From contig JALIZF010001869.1 in assembly GCA_029948255.1 (NCBI GenBank), forward strand, positions 558,001-622,000: a stretch of DNA of 64,000 nt, in the 5' to 3' direction. The position numbers and the translations under genes were made by a program. Positions 25,001-46,142 of the stretch are shown here, in pieces (the stretch's first letter is position 1; each line of letters starts with the position of its first letter). Source of the DNA: Telmatactis stephensoni. Its lineage: Eukaryota; Cnidaria; Anthozoa; Actiniaria; Isophelliidae. The notes beneath the pieces were generated by a model. It made no database searches, was not told the DNA's origin, and worked only from the letters and a program-made list of their open reading frames with translations.

Positions 25001-26080
25001 TTCTTATAATTTTAATTATTTAAACCCTTTCAACTCGACGATTGTTTTGAGATTTGCTCTTTTTATGCTAAAATGTTGTTACTATTTTGAATCTGATAGT
25101 GTATTTGTTATGAAGCGATGCTAACGACGACATTGAAATGCGCACGGCAACTTTGCCAAAATGTGCTGTTGATAATTAGACCCGTCGAACGAATGTGGGC
25201 TTGCTCTTTGAATCGTAGACCATGAGGCCGAGAGGTTTAATTGTTTTAGTATAAACCAACCAATGGGTCAAACGTCTGTCCGGCATATTTTGAAAGAAAA
25301 TTAAAAATCAATCGTTTTATTTTGCCGGAAAAGACAGGTAATGTGAAGAAAGATCACCCAGCGCGCGCTCATTGACGCTTGACCGAAAGTCAAACTTCAT
25401 TCAAAACACATCAAAATTCTAAACTTTTTGTCATTTTTCCCTACATTTTTCCCTTCAGACTTGTACTTTAACAGTTGAAAAACAAATAAACAAAAAACCG
25501 AATATTTATTGTTTAGCTATATTAGCGACAGAAGATTAAAGAAACGTTTGTTTTCAAACTGCAGACTTCCGGCTACTTTGTCAACGCTCGAACTTCGATA
25601 AAAAACATCAAAATTCTGAACTTTTTGTCATTTTGCTTTCTCAGACTTGGACCTTATCAGTCAAAAAGCAATATCAACTACAGAAGAATCAAGAAAAGTT
25701 TGTCTTCAAAACCGGCACTAGCTTTTCGCTACCTGTACTAGAGGTGTATCACTAGTAGTTTTTTGTTTGTTTTTGTTTTGTTTTTTTAAAACTCGCTAAA
25801 AGACAAGTTTCTGTTGATAATCGAAGAATGAAAAACTCTAATGTTATAACAGGGTTCGCACTACTCTTGGGATTCCTGGAAAACTCCTGGAATTTGGAAA
25901 ATCGTCTTCCAGGGCCCTGGTAAACTCCTGGAAATTTTAAATTTTAAACCAACTCCTGGAAAACACCTTGAATTTTCTATAAATATTAGGTCAAATGAAC
26001 GGAAAACTAAAAAAAAAAATCGTTAACTTTTTTGTGAAGAACATCGGCAATTTGTAGGTAGTGAATTCACGAATTTTTTA
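19051..26080. other. Long intergenic stretch, no gene supported
   Basis: Open frames here are short and lack domain-like sequence. Contents noticed: degenerate CGGTACCC/CCGGTAACC-type recurring motifs at 19300-19600; a tandem of AGGTGTTCTCCCC units at 20638-20700; a 12-bp tandem array at 20812-20901; poly-A/T runs; and a diverged tandem duplication (25395-25570 against 25590-25720) sharing CATCAAAATTCT.AACTTTTTGTCATTTT and CAGACTTG.AC.TTA.CAGT. The rest shows nothing I can name. Confidence 0.6.
20812..20901. repeat. 12-bp tandem repeat (CAATAACGGGTC)n
   Basis: About seven to eight units with one T-to-A variant, flanked by unique sequence. The open frame read on the minus strand (VIGPVIGP...) is a by-product of the 12-bp period. 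Confidence 0.9.
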
Positions 26081-26800
26081 AATTCACTTTCTACTTTGTG
26101 CAACAAGTGGCCGCAACCTGCAACATCAACTTTTTGTTGCGTGACAAGTTGCGCGCGGGGTAGTAATACGAGCAACATTGCTATACGACTTGCAACGCAA
26201 CAATTTTGCGCGACAAGTTGCACGATTTTGTTACTCGTATTACCTTACGGACGTTCGCGGCATTGTTCATGCGCACCTTTACTGCGCAGGTTAGCGCGTG
26301 CTACCCATACAAGATGGCGACCGCAAAACTTTTTTTCGATAATTACTTTTTCTTTTTTGAAGTAGAATTTGTCCAAGTTTGTAAGAAAAATAAAAACAAT
26401 GGAAATTCAACTGCGAAAAAAAATTATTTTGAGTTAAAAAAGCGCAGGAAAAAGAAAGAAAAAGACATTTCCATGAATAAATAGAGAAGCATTCTGGTAC
26501 TGTTTTTACTATGTTCGATAATTTTTTCTCGGAAAATTAATTTTTTTTCTCTTTACTTTGTGCTTCGTGACGGAGGCTTTGCTAAGTGCAAAACTGGCCA
26601 ACTTTTCAGCGATGTAGCTCTCGAAATTTAACGGTAACCCCCTATTTTCGGGAGCTTATTTGATGTGTTTCATGATGATTTATCAGCATGCTAAATTACA
26701 GCGAATTTTCATTTATTTTGTATTTTCCCGCAAACGTCCTTAAGAGTCCTGGATGTTTTATATTTATACCCTGGAAAACTCCTGGAATTTTATAATTTAC
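25860..26800. repeat. CTGGAAAACTCCTGGAATTT-bounded repeat block
   Basis: The phrase CTGGAAAACTCCTGGAATTT appears at about 25877-25896 and again at about 26770-26789, enclosing a TTGC/CGACAAGTTGC-rich palindromic segment at 26088-26265 (GTAATACGAGCAA against TTACTCGTATTAC). It may be one composite element about 930 bp long, or two independent copies of a dispersed repeat. Confidence 0.5.
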
Positions 26801-26946
26801 TAGAGCGATAACACTAAAACCGTGAAAGAAGTACTAACTAAAAAGTACAAATAGTACTAATGAAACAATAGAAAACAAAGGGTTTTGCTACTATTTGTCT
26901 CTATTTAGTTGCTAAGTTATTTCACGGTTTTAGTGTTATCGCTCTA
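26801..26946. mobile_element. MITE family C, copy 1
   Basis: A 146-bp element with near-perfect terminal inverted repeats: TAGAGCGATAACACTAAAAC at the left and its reverse complement at the right (GTTTTAGTGTTATCGCTCTA), about 25 bp each. The ends begin and finish with TA, consistent with a Tc1/mariner-type TA target. Its interior matches 50048-50195 in inverse orientation. Confidence 0.9.
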
Positions 26947-27332
26947 TAAATGCACTGTACAGCGGTTGTCAGAGGATACTTGACATGCTTTCAGAGTAGA
27001 TACTTCATTGGTCGTAAGTATCGATTAATACTACTTAAGACTGACTGTAATGTACCGACGACAAATGAAGTACAGTAACTTTCAGTTTAATCCAGTTCAC
27101 TGAAGTTCACCTGCGCCACTTCAATTAGCTACGCTGTAACTCGAAAATTAAAGAATTGCAATAAACCTCATCAAGATGCATAGAATTGTACACAAACTGA
27201 CGTCACAATAGACTTTCTTGAATTCCATGACTAGCCACAAAACATTAGATTCAAGAGTCGAGGTGGGGTGGATAAAATACAGTGAATGTTTAGCGTTATC
27301 CACCCCATCCTCGATTTGAATCCATTGTTTCG

Positions 27333-27376
27333 TTACGTGATCACTCGTTACGTGATCAGTCGTTACGTGATCAGTC
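27333..27376. repeat. 15-bp tandem repeat (CGTTACGTGATCAGT)x3
   Basis: Three units, the first with one substitution (GATCACT), contiguous. Confidence 0.85.
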
Positions 27377-27529
27377 ATGCAACTTCGGGAAAGGTCTACT
27401 GCTTTAAAGAATTTCTGCATTTTTGAACCCAGAAACAACACAGTCGCACGAAGACGGCGATTCTAGTTAATTTTTTCTTTTCAAACTAAACGTCAGTACG
27501 TGTTGATAGCATGCATAGTGTGCTATTAT

Positions 27530-27915
27530 TAGAAACCCAGTCCAACATCCAACATCAACTTTTCGTTATTAATCAACTTTGTATTACTTTTATACAAAGC
27601 CTATGTATATAGGGCTAGGCTTAATGGTAGTTAGATGGAAATGAACGGTTTTAAAGCTTATCTTAAATATTACGAAAGGATTGAATATTGTATCGCTGGA
27701 AAAAATAATAATAAGCATTTCCACCTGGCAAAATTTAATTGTATAAGGAAAGCCCTTTACCAGTAATCTATTGTTTTATGGAAAAACTAAAAAACAAAAA
27801 CAATTTGTAAAAAAAAGCTGTTTTAAACCCAACTTGTAAAAAAAAACCCAACTGTATAAATAATTTCAGAATAAAGAGTTAAAGACTGAAAAAAAAAAAA
27901 AAATAGAAACCCAGT
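27530..27915 (+). mobile_element. Retroposed transcript fragment with poly(A) tail and target-site duplication
   Basis: The body (27542-27888) ends in an A-run of about 15 nt (27889-27903) preceded by an AATAAA signal (TCAGAATAAAGAG). It is flanked by an exact 12-bp direct repeat TAGAAACCCAGT at 27530-27541 and 27904-27915. These are the hallmarks of LINE-mediated retroposition of a Pol II transcript. The source gene is unknown. It contains a 43-codon open frame (27635-27766). Confidence 0.85.
27635..27766 (+). pseudogene. 43-codon open frame inside the retroposed fragment
   Basis: It begins MEMNGFKAYLKYYERIEYC and ends IRKALYQ before TAA. Composition is protein-like, and it may be the C-terminus of a cellular or retroelement protein carried in a 5'-truncated copy. 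I do not recognise the family, and expression is unlikely to be more than chance. Confidence 0.4.
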
Positions 27916-28232
27916 AGTTGTTTAGTCTTCGATACTCGGGCCCCCGGGGCTCGAATTTAGCGGTAATTATGACACTGCTCAATTCATGGTAACTTTTTCG
28001 GGTTCACCGTTCAAGATTATCGTAACCTTATTTTGTTATTTGCAAAAACAAAATGCCTATTAATATCGTACTGCCAAACCCTGAAAGGGTGTTATCAAGG
28101 TCCTTAAGACTGTCAGTTGTTTCAGTGATATTTCATCACTTAATTGCAAAAAAATGCGGAGAACATTATTTTCCGAATCGGTCAAAGCTTCGAATTATAA
28201 ATGCAATTCGAAGGGTATTCGATTAGTCTATG

Positions 28233-28394
28233 TAATCACATGAATTTGAGTGCAATTTAGAATATATTAGGACGAGTAAATTTTTCAAATTTTAAGAAAA
28301 TTGCATGAGCCCGTAGGGTGAGTGCAATTTGTAACCACTGAAAAAATTGCGAGTCCTAATTTATTCTAAATTACACGAAAAAATCATGTGATTA
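28233..28394. mobile_element. Fold-back MITE (family E)
   Basis: The ends pair as TAATCACATGA against TCATGTGATTA. The arms continue through GCAATTTAGAATA.ATTAGGAC against GTCCTAATTTATTCTAAATT. About 162 bp, with no coding capacity. Confidence 0.85.
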
Positions 28395-28655
28395 TTTGTT
28401 AATCATATACATACAAAAATTTTCGTAGCGCTAGTTTCACTCAGTATTCCACTGTATCTACAAAAAGTATTGAAAATATATTTTTGAGCTTTAGAAAATT
28501 CTAAATCCGCTCTTATTTCAAAAAATCGACATCAAAAATGTGTGTTTACTCAGGAGAATGTTTTCTGAAATCAAATTTTTTTTACAAACTTACAGTTTCG
28601 TTAAGTCAATCCAACTTCCTTGAGTCACCATTGTAGTCTCGATCGACAGCTCCCG

Positions 28656-28830
28656 TAGACTTGCTCCAAGTCTCTCTCGCTTTTTACTCTCGAGCGATGA
28701 CGAAATTCCCGAACGACCGATTATTCCGAAGAGTTGCCGCAACTCTTCGGAATATCGGTCGTTCGGGAATTTCTTCATCGCTCGAGAGTAAAAAGCGAGA
28801 GAGACTTGGAGCAAGTCTACAGCTCCCGTA
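28656..28830. repeat. Near-perfect palindrome, about 83-bp arms with almost no spacer
   Basis: The left arm 28656-28739 and right arm 28740-28821 are reverse complements with about one indel and one substitution. The centre is at about 28739 (GAGTTGCCGCAACTC). A direct repeat CAGCTCCCGTAG sits outside each arm (about 28647 and 28821). Both strands give mirrored open frames, which are artefacts of the symmetry. Confidence 0.9.
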
Positions 28831-28839
28831 GCAGTGCCA

Positions 28840-31560
28840 TTTCAGAAGACGTCAAGAGAAAATGGGCATTTTCTTTACTCTTCTACTCACATGATAATGA
28901 AAGCTGCAATAATTTCCGGGTTTTCAAATGCTAGCTTAGAATTGTCAGGAGAAAAACTGAATTTGTCCATTTTATACAGGTGAATAGTTTCGGCGAATCT
29001 ACGGATCACGATTGAGTTCAACAATGGCGAATCTCCTATACTACTAAAACTAAAATACACTGTCCAACTCATTTCCCTTGAAAAGTTTGTCTAATCTTCT
29101 CCACTTGCTCGACTTTCGACATCTAAGTGCTGGAAAAAGACTTCCTTGACTTCCTTGACTTGCTTGACGTCCATAGAGGTAATAAATACATTACAGAAAC
29201 ATCAACTTGCCAAAGATTAATTAAGATTCACTTGCAAAGTTCAATCGGCTGAATAAAATGTTTGAGCGGGAAAGTTGGCGACTCGCGCGTTTGTACCAAA
29301 AAATTGCCACCAAAACACCAAAAGTATTACAAAATTATTTCTCAACCATTTTTGTAGCTTCCAAATTTCTTGGTTTGTTTGTTTGTTTATTTGTAGAAGT
29401 GTGCAAATATTGAACTTTTTGGAGTGCAAATTTAGAAATATTTGAGTGCAAATTTTGAAATTGAATTTGATTGGTTAGTTGGAAAAATATAAAATAAATT
29501 GGCGCGTTCTCAGGCCAATTATATTTCAGAAATTTTTGTATGTATATGATTATGAAGAAAAGCGGAAAAACATCTATAAATTTTCCGCATATTTAATGAA
29601 TTATGAATGAGTTTCCAATTAAGGGTATTCGTTTATGCAAAAAAGGTATTTAAGTTTTCCAAACTTCCCTGAACTTCGATAGTAAACGCCAGAAGTTTGA
29701 TAAATAAGAATACCAAGTATTATGATTTCCTTCCCTAAGGAGTGATTTAGAGGCCAAAGAACCCTGGATGGGTGGAATGAGATGGGGCTCTATCGCGCAA
29801 TGGAACGTTGTAGTGTCGAAAAATATTTCACCGCCTGCAAATATTGCTGTCCAGTGGGTGTCATCATTTTGACAAGTGAAAACGTGGCTAGCACATTTTT
29901 GCAGTTAAACCACTAATAATGAGAAAACAATGTCAAAGATGAATTCTCATTTCCAAAACAACAGTGATTTACAGGCACTTTATATTTCAGTACTTGTTTC
30001 TCTTACCATCGATCGAAATCATTCAGTTCTCTATTTTCCACATCTCTATTATCTAACGCTTTCATTATTCATTCAGTTCACAGCGTGAATATACTTCACA
30101 GTGTCAAGTGCTTCAAAGGTTTTGTACTATACTGTCTCGTGCTGTGGACGCCTGTGAATCTTGGCAGGTTGAAAAATCGAACTAAATCACTGACTTGCAA
30201 CACCATGTACCTACCGGCCCCGGCAAGTGAATTGCTGCTGAGGATTTATTGATGAGAAATGATGCTTGCAAAGGGACAGGAGCAGTTGATCTGTGCAGAA
30301 CAAACATCAGTAATAGTTGTAAGTACGTCCTCGGACATTCAGGAGTTCATTCGAGTGTTTTTGTGTCCTGCGTCTGCCTGTGTCTGTCTGTCTATTTTTA
30401 TGTCTGTTGTTGTTGTTGTTGTTGTTGTTGTTGACTTTTTAACATAATTTTACGAGGTTTGCGACTGAACACATGGCAGCCAAGGCTGGTGAGGAAGTCG
30501 CAACAATTTATTCACAAATGCAATTACAGTCGATTGACTTTGAGCAAAAGTTTGTGGTGGAGGCTTTGGGACAAATCTCTTGTACTCTTGTCCCAATAGC
30601 CTCAAATTGAAACCTTTGTTCAGAGTCGTTGCAGTGTATTGTCGATCATATACGCACTGAACAGTATTCCACGAGGTATGGTCTAGCATTCCTATGCCAT
30701 AGGTGACTCATAACACCGATACTGATCTGAATATATGGTCGATCATACACAGTATTCGCATTGAAAAAGATTCAATTTTCCGTGGGCCTGTATATGCACA
30801 AATGACACTTCGCCACGAAACGAGGTCGAGCGGCGCCGACTGTTGTTTTGACCACATTGTGATATCTTCGTTGTTCTAATAGACTCCAGACCCACGGAAA
30901 AAATGAAATCTATTCGTTTTACTACGTAATATTAATCGAAACATTTCAACCAATCTGAGTGCGCGTAAGATTCATTGACGACGTCTATCCATGCATGTGA
31001 ATCATACACGGTTCTCGACCAATCAGGGCGCGCTTAATATACCATCGCATCTCGTTCGCATCTCGGATACGCAAAGTTTGCTGAATTAGTAAAATTGACT
31101 CTACTGGTCAATCTTGGTTTCAACCTACGCTTTAGATCGACACCGAGGCAAACGACTGCACATGCGCGAGTTTTCAAAGGCTTTTGCGCGGCCGCGTCTT
31201 GATCACAGGAATCCCAAGCAATATTTCTAGAATTGTTTTCTTTAGATTTTCCCATATCATATCTTTGAGCTTAATTTTGAACACGGTAGAAAAAGAAAAG
31301 TACGGGGAGAAAAAGATATAGGCAATAGAATATACTACAAAGTGCTTAACCTCAGTTTTTTTTAGACTAAATAGGATAGTGAAAGGCACTTGCAATAGCA
31401 TTATGACAAATATATATAAGATATAAGAAAAGTCGAAGTGCCTCGTTGCACGACCTAAGAGAGACGGCAAAAACTCACTGACTCAAGTGGGACTGTTGAA
31501 AACATGAAACTCGTCTGCAAATACACAATTTTCAAGCGATACTATGTACTGATTTTAATT
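28840..31560. other. Intergenic stretch left of the SRCR gene
   Basis: No supported exon. It contains a (TTG)n run at 30407-30433, a second CCAATCAGAGCGC-family repeat (30862-31045) and otherwise unremarkable AT-rich sequence. Confidence 0.55.
30862..31045. repeat. Interspersed repeat, CCAATCAGAGCGC family, copy 2
   Basis: Same block order as 15828-16040, including TAATCGAAACATTTCAACCA, AAGATTCATTGACGACGTC and CGACCAATCAGGGCGCGC. Confidence 0.65.
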
Positions 31561-31564
31561 CAAC

Positions 31565-31574
31565 TTTATTTATT
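31565..31574 (-). terminator. Poly(A) signals of the SRCR gene
   Basis: Two overlapping AATAAA hexamers on the minus strand (TTTATTTATT on the plus strand), about 90 bp beyond the stop codon. Confidence 0.7.
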
Positions 31575-31665
31575 CAACTTATGAAAGAAATGCATTTCGA
31601 TCACTTGTTGTTAATTCCCCGTCCCAACACCAAAAATGATTATATACTTGATTATGAAGGTGTGT

Positions 31666-42896
<11,231 letters not shown>

Positions 42897-42951
42897 ATGC
42901 CCCCTTAATGTGAAACCACTGCAGTGGATGTATAGAACTGTCGGTAATGCG

Positions 42952-42958
42952 TTTTATA
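42952..42958 (-). promoter_or_regulatory. TATA box of the SRCR/D8C gene
   Basis: TATAAAA on the minus strand, 56 bp upstream of the start codon, which would give a 5' UTR of about 25-30 nt. Confidence 0.6.
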
Positions 42959-43443
42959 ACTTTGGCAAAGTAACTATTACGTGCAATTGACGTAAATACT
43001 TCTAAATTGATAAGAGCCCGAAGTCAATTTAATGTCAATCTGAGACAGATTTTATTGAATTTTGAACTTCGTGTAAATTAATTTGTCCATAATGTTTACA
43101 AATCACGCACTAATTTGGTTTTTACTGTTTGAACTCGGAACAGGTGGAATTTATTTCTTACTTTTAATCAATCCTGTAATTTGACAGGAAAGCTCAAACG
43201 TTTGATAATTAGAAAAAAAAACTGTTCTATTATTTGAAATTCTTTTGAGCTTAGTCATGAAGTGTTTCCATGTACTTTTCTATAACTCACGCCTCCCTTT
43301 GACGGAGCAAAGACAAAACAAAATTGATTAAAAATATTGCTTTGAACAAGAATATGATTCTGTAGTTATTCCCCACCCTTCATGTATGCTAGTTTGATGT
43401 GAACTAGTTCGGGCGTTTATGACGCTTGTTGTGGTTAATCTAA

Positions 43444-43953
43444 AGGCCAGACCCGGACACAAGGTGCAACTTTTCCCGAAACATTTGCTGAAACACCGTG
43501 CGCAACACGGTTGCACCGTGTGTCCAACACTGAAACATCTCGTGCAATGTTGCGCGCAACAGTTCTGGACAGTTGCAAAAGTAGAACTCGATCCTACTTC
43601 TGAGGCTGTTGCGCGCAACTTTCGCGAAATAAATGAACTTCAGATTTGACAATCGAGTACAAGATTGAGTACGAGTACGAGTTTTTAAATTGGTCTTGTG
43701 TGGGATGTTGATACTGAATCATAGCCAATTTTCCATTTCTTACAATTAATGTTTCAATCTATGTACAGGACTACAGTTCAGTATCAACAACTCACGCAAG
43801 GCCAATTTTAAAACTCGTACTCGTACTCAATCTCGTACTCGTAGTCACATCTGAAGTTCGCTATTGGAATGGGTGGACACACGCTGCAACATTGTGTTGC
43901 GCGCGATGTTTCAGCAATGCTTCAAGAAATGTTGCACCGTGTATCCGGGCCTT
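43444..43953. mobile_element. Long-TIR element interrupted by a second fold-back element
   Basis: Outer arms 43444-43530 and 43868-43953 pair (AAGGCC...CCGGACAC..GGTGCAAC against GTTGCACCGTGTATCCGGGCCTT). The middle is TTGCGCGCAAC-rich. A separate inverted repeat occupies 43634-43860. A related outer-family copy is at 57072-57250. Confidence 0.8.
43634..43860. mobile_element. Inner fold-back MITE nested in the outer element
   Basis: Arms of about 90 bp: GAACTTCAGAT..GAC...GAGTACGAGTACGAGTTTT.AAATTGG pairs with CCAATTTTAAAACTCGTACTCGTACTC...ATCTGAAGTTCG. About 227 bp in total. Confidence 0.88.
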
Positions 43954-44221
43954 AATAATGCATGCTTTTTCGCAACAAAACTTTTAGATACATGTACTCA
44001 TCATGTGCCCCGTACGACCCTGCTCGTGCGCTCTTGTAAAACCTTCGGAAAAGGTGACTTGCATTGATCGGGGCCGGGACGGCTTTCCACGAGTGGACCG
44101 GAGTGGACCCACTGGCCCTGCTCGTTTCTGCGCGGTATATTTTCATTTGTTTTATTGAGTTTGTATGACTTTTTATAACAGAAAAATCAGGTCATTTGAT
44201 AAAATGCTTATTGACTGAGTT

Positions 44222-44310
44222 AGGTCGGGCCGGACGGGAAAGTATTTGGCTCTTGGTCATTTGCACGGCATGGCTTTGAGCCAAATATTTTCCGTCCGGC
44301 CCTCCCACTC
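44222..44310. repeat. Hairpin repeat GGCCGGACGGGAAAGTATTTGGCTC
   Basis: An arm reading GGCCGGACGG...TATTTGGCTC pairs with GAGCCAAATA...CCGTCCGGCC across a loop of about 30 nt. It is likely a short fold-back element. Confidence 0.8.
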
Positions 44311-44590
44311 AGATATTTTACTTACACACATAGCCTAAGGCTGATATGGTCCTGAGATGACTTCAATAAAGTTTTCAACACGTAATTTACAAGAGTAACT
44401 ATTGTTTCAGCTGATTGACTGATTGATTGTGATTTTATTTCCAATTTTGCAACAAGTCCGTTTGAGTGAATTAGCAAACATTCACCATACAGCTGTGTAT
44501 TTTGGCATTGAAAATTTTTTGCAAATGGAAACTTTAATAATTATCTTTAGCGTTTTTGTATTTTTAATAATTCCTGGGTTGACGTCAGTC

Positions 44591-44796
44591 AAAGAGCATA
44601 TCAAAATCAGTAAAATTGTGAGGTTGGAAGGATGTAAGTTGAAAAATCAAGGAGATGTGAATTTTCAAAAATCTCGCATAGCTGTAAGTGTTTTCATGCA
44701 AAATTTGATTCGTTTTTTGAAAATTCGTATTCCCTTGAGCTTTCAACTAATATCCTTCAAACTTCACAGTTTTACTGATTTTGATATGCTCTTTCC
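44591..44796. mobile_element. Fold-back MITE with about 85-bp arms
   Basis: AAAGAGCATATCAAAATCAG at the left pairs with CTGATTTTGATATGCTCTTT at the right. The arms continue through GTTGAAA and GAATTTTCAAAAA with a few mismatches. It explains the 145-codon open frame at 44423-44860. Confidence 0.88.
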
Positions 44797-45180
44797 AGCT
44801 ATGGTCACTGTTTTTAAGTTTGGGAACATTTGGAATTACATGAAAAAGCCGTTAATATGAAATGACTGTAGCAATTAATTCACAAAATACGTCATTTACA
44901 CGTATAAGATTACAGAATACTTGATAACTGTCATATTCGCATTCAGCACGAAAAATCAGTTTAGAATAGTTATTTTACCAGCTTCTACCCTAAAATGCCT
45001 TCTGCACTTTTTGCGATCGACTTTTTCAGTTTTGCGCCTAGTCTAGAAGGCTTTAAGAAAAATTGGAATGGAAAATACTAAGTATCTTTAATTATGATAC
45101 ATAATTGTGTACTGTGTGAGTATTTTATGTTCTCAGCTGTCAACCTTTCAGCCACTTCAGGGCAGTGCATTCTGTCGCGT

Positions 45181-45218
<38 letters not shown>

Positions 45219-45484
45219 AAGCATGTTTAATAGCACAAAAGAATAATGCAGTACCTAATAGAGACTGTGGAAGAATTATGCCTAATTCATGCCTTCCATT
45301 CTTTTATGAAAATTTATACATGATTTATATTGATTTACACGCACATAGTTTGCAAGCGCATGTTTAGAATTTTTCGTGATACTTTTTTTGTTTAGCTCGC
45401 GCAGTGATGTTTTTCTCTATAGATCATCTGTCAAATGTAAATAGTACTTTTTCGTCGAAGACAGTAGTTATACAGTTTAACAGG

Positions 45485-45665
45485 AGCAAGGATGGCACAG
45501 TTGGTTAGTGCGCGGCCTTCGGTGCGAGAGGTCCCTAGTTCGATCCCCAGTGACCTCACATCCTTGTTTCGACTTCTTTCCTTTCTGTGTAGCTTTAACT
45601 GATGGAAAGAGGGGAGTAAAATTAGCGTACCGTCGACCTCAAGTTTATCAGTTGAATTACTGTCA
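45485..45665 (+). mobile_element. tRNA-derived SINE, copy 1
   Basis: The head carries Pol III box A (TGGCACAGTTGG) and box B (AGTTCGATCCC) spaced as in tRNA, but no clover-leaf-competent 3' end. The body (TTGTTTCGACTTCTTTCC, GTGTAGCTTTAA, then TGATGGAAAGAGGGGAGTAA) recurs inverted at 60405-60590. Confidence 0.75.
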
Positions 45666-45991
45666 CGAGTTATCGACGTTAAATATGGTTGCTTTACTTT
45701 ACTTTACTTTATACCATTACCTGATAGTTCTCCTGATGATGTCTCTACGAACCGAAAGCTTAGAAAATATAACAAAATTAACTAATAACTAAATAACTAA
45801 AATAATATGAAAATCATAATTTGTCGTAGTCCTTTTCTGTGCTAATAATACACCCTTAATGGGATAGAATGTTAAGCCTGGGGTGACGTCAAATGTATTC
45901 TTGGCAGCTGGAACAATAGCTACTCTTGTAAATTACAGGCGTAAAGGTTTTCATGAAGTCAGCCCTGGTTCACGCTAGATACATATAAGCA

Positions 45992-46142
45992 TAGAGTAAA
46001 TTTCGTATATGACTGTGAAAACGGCATTGCACGGACAAGGCACGGCTACGGCAGGAATTCGAATGTTTTTATAGACAACACGGCACTGGCATGGTCACGG
46101 CACTGTGCGGTCTGTTTCACATTCGTACGGAAACCGCTCTTA
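45992..46142. mobile_element. MITE family A, copy 3
   Basis: TAGAGTAAATTTCGTATATGACTGTG at the left, CGTACGGAAACCGCTCTTA at the right, with the shared interior GGCTACGGCAGGAATTCGAA. Confidence 0.8.

Noticed and set aside
28590..28934. Mirrored open frames on both strands near 28.6-28.9 kb
   Set aside because: They are products of the palindrome; the two proteins are the same sequence read from opposite arms.
30249..30447. Cys/Val-rich frames near 30.3 kb
   Set aside because: The tail is a (TTG)n microsatellite and the rest has no supporting features.
44423..44860. 145-codon plus-strand open frame
   Set aside because: It is spanned by an inverted repeat with about 85-bp arms; no signal peptide, domain or splice support.
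45485..45565. Possible tRNA gene
   Set aside because: Box A and box B are present, but the acceptor-stem halves do not pair well and the sequence continues into a SINE body found elsewhere in the window.
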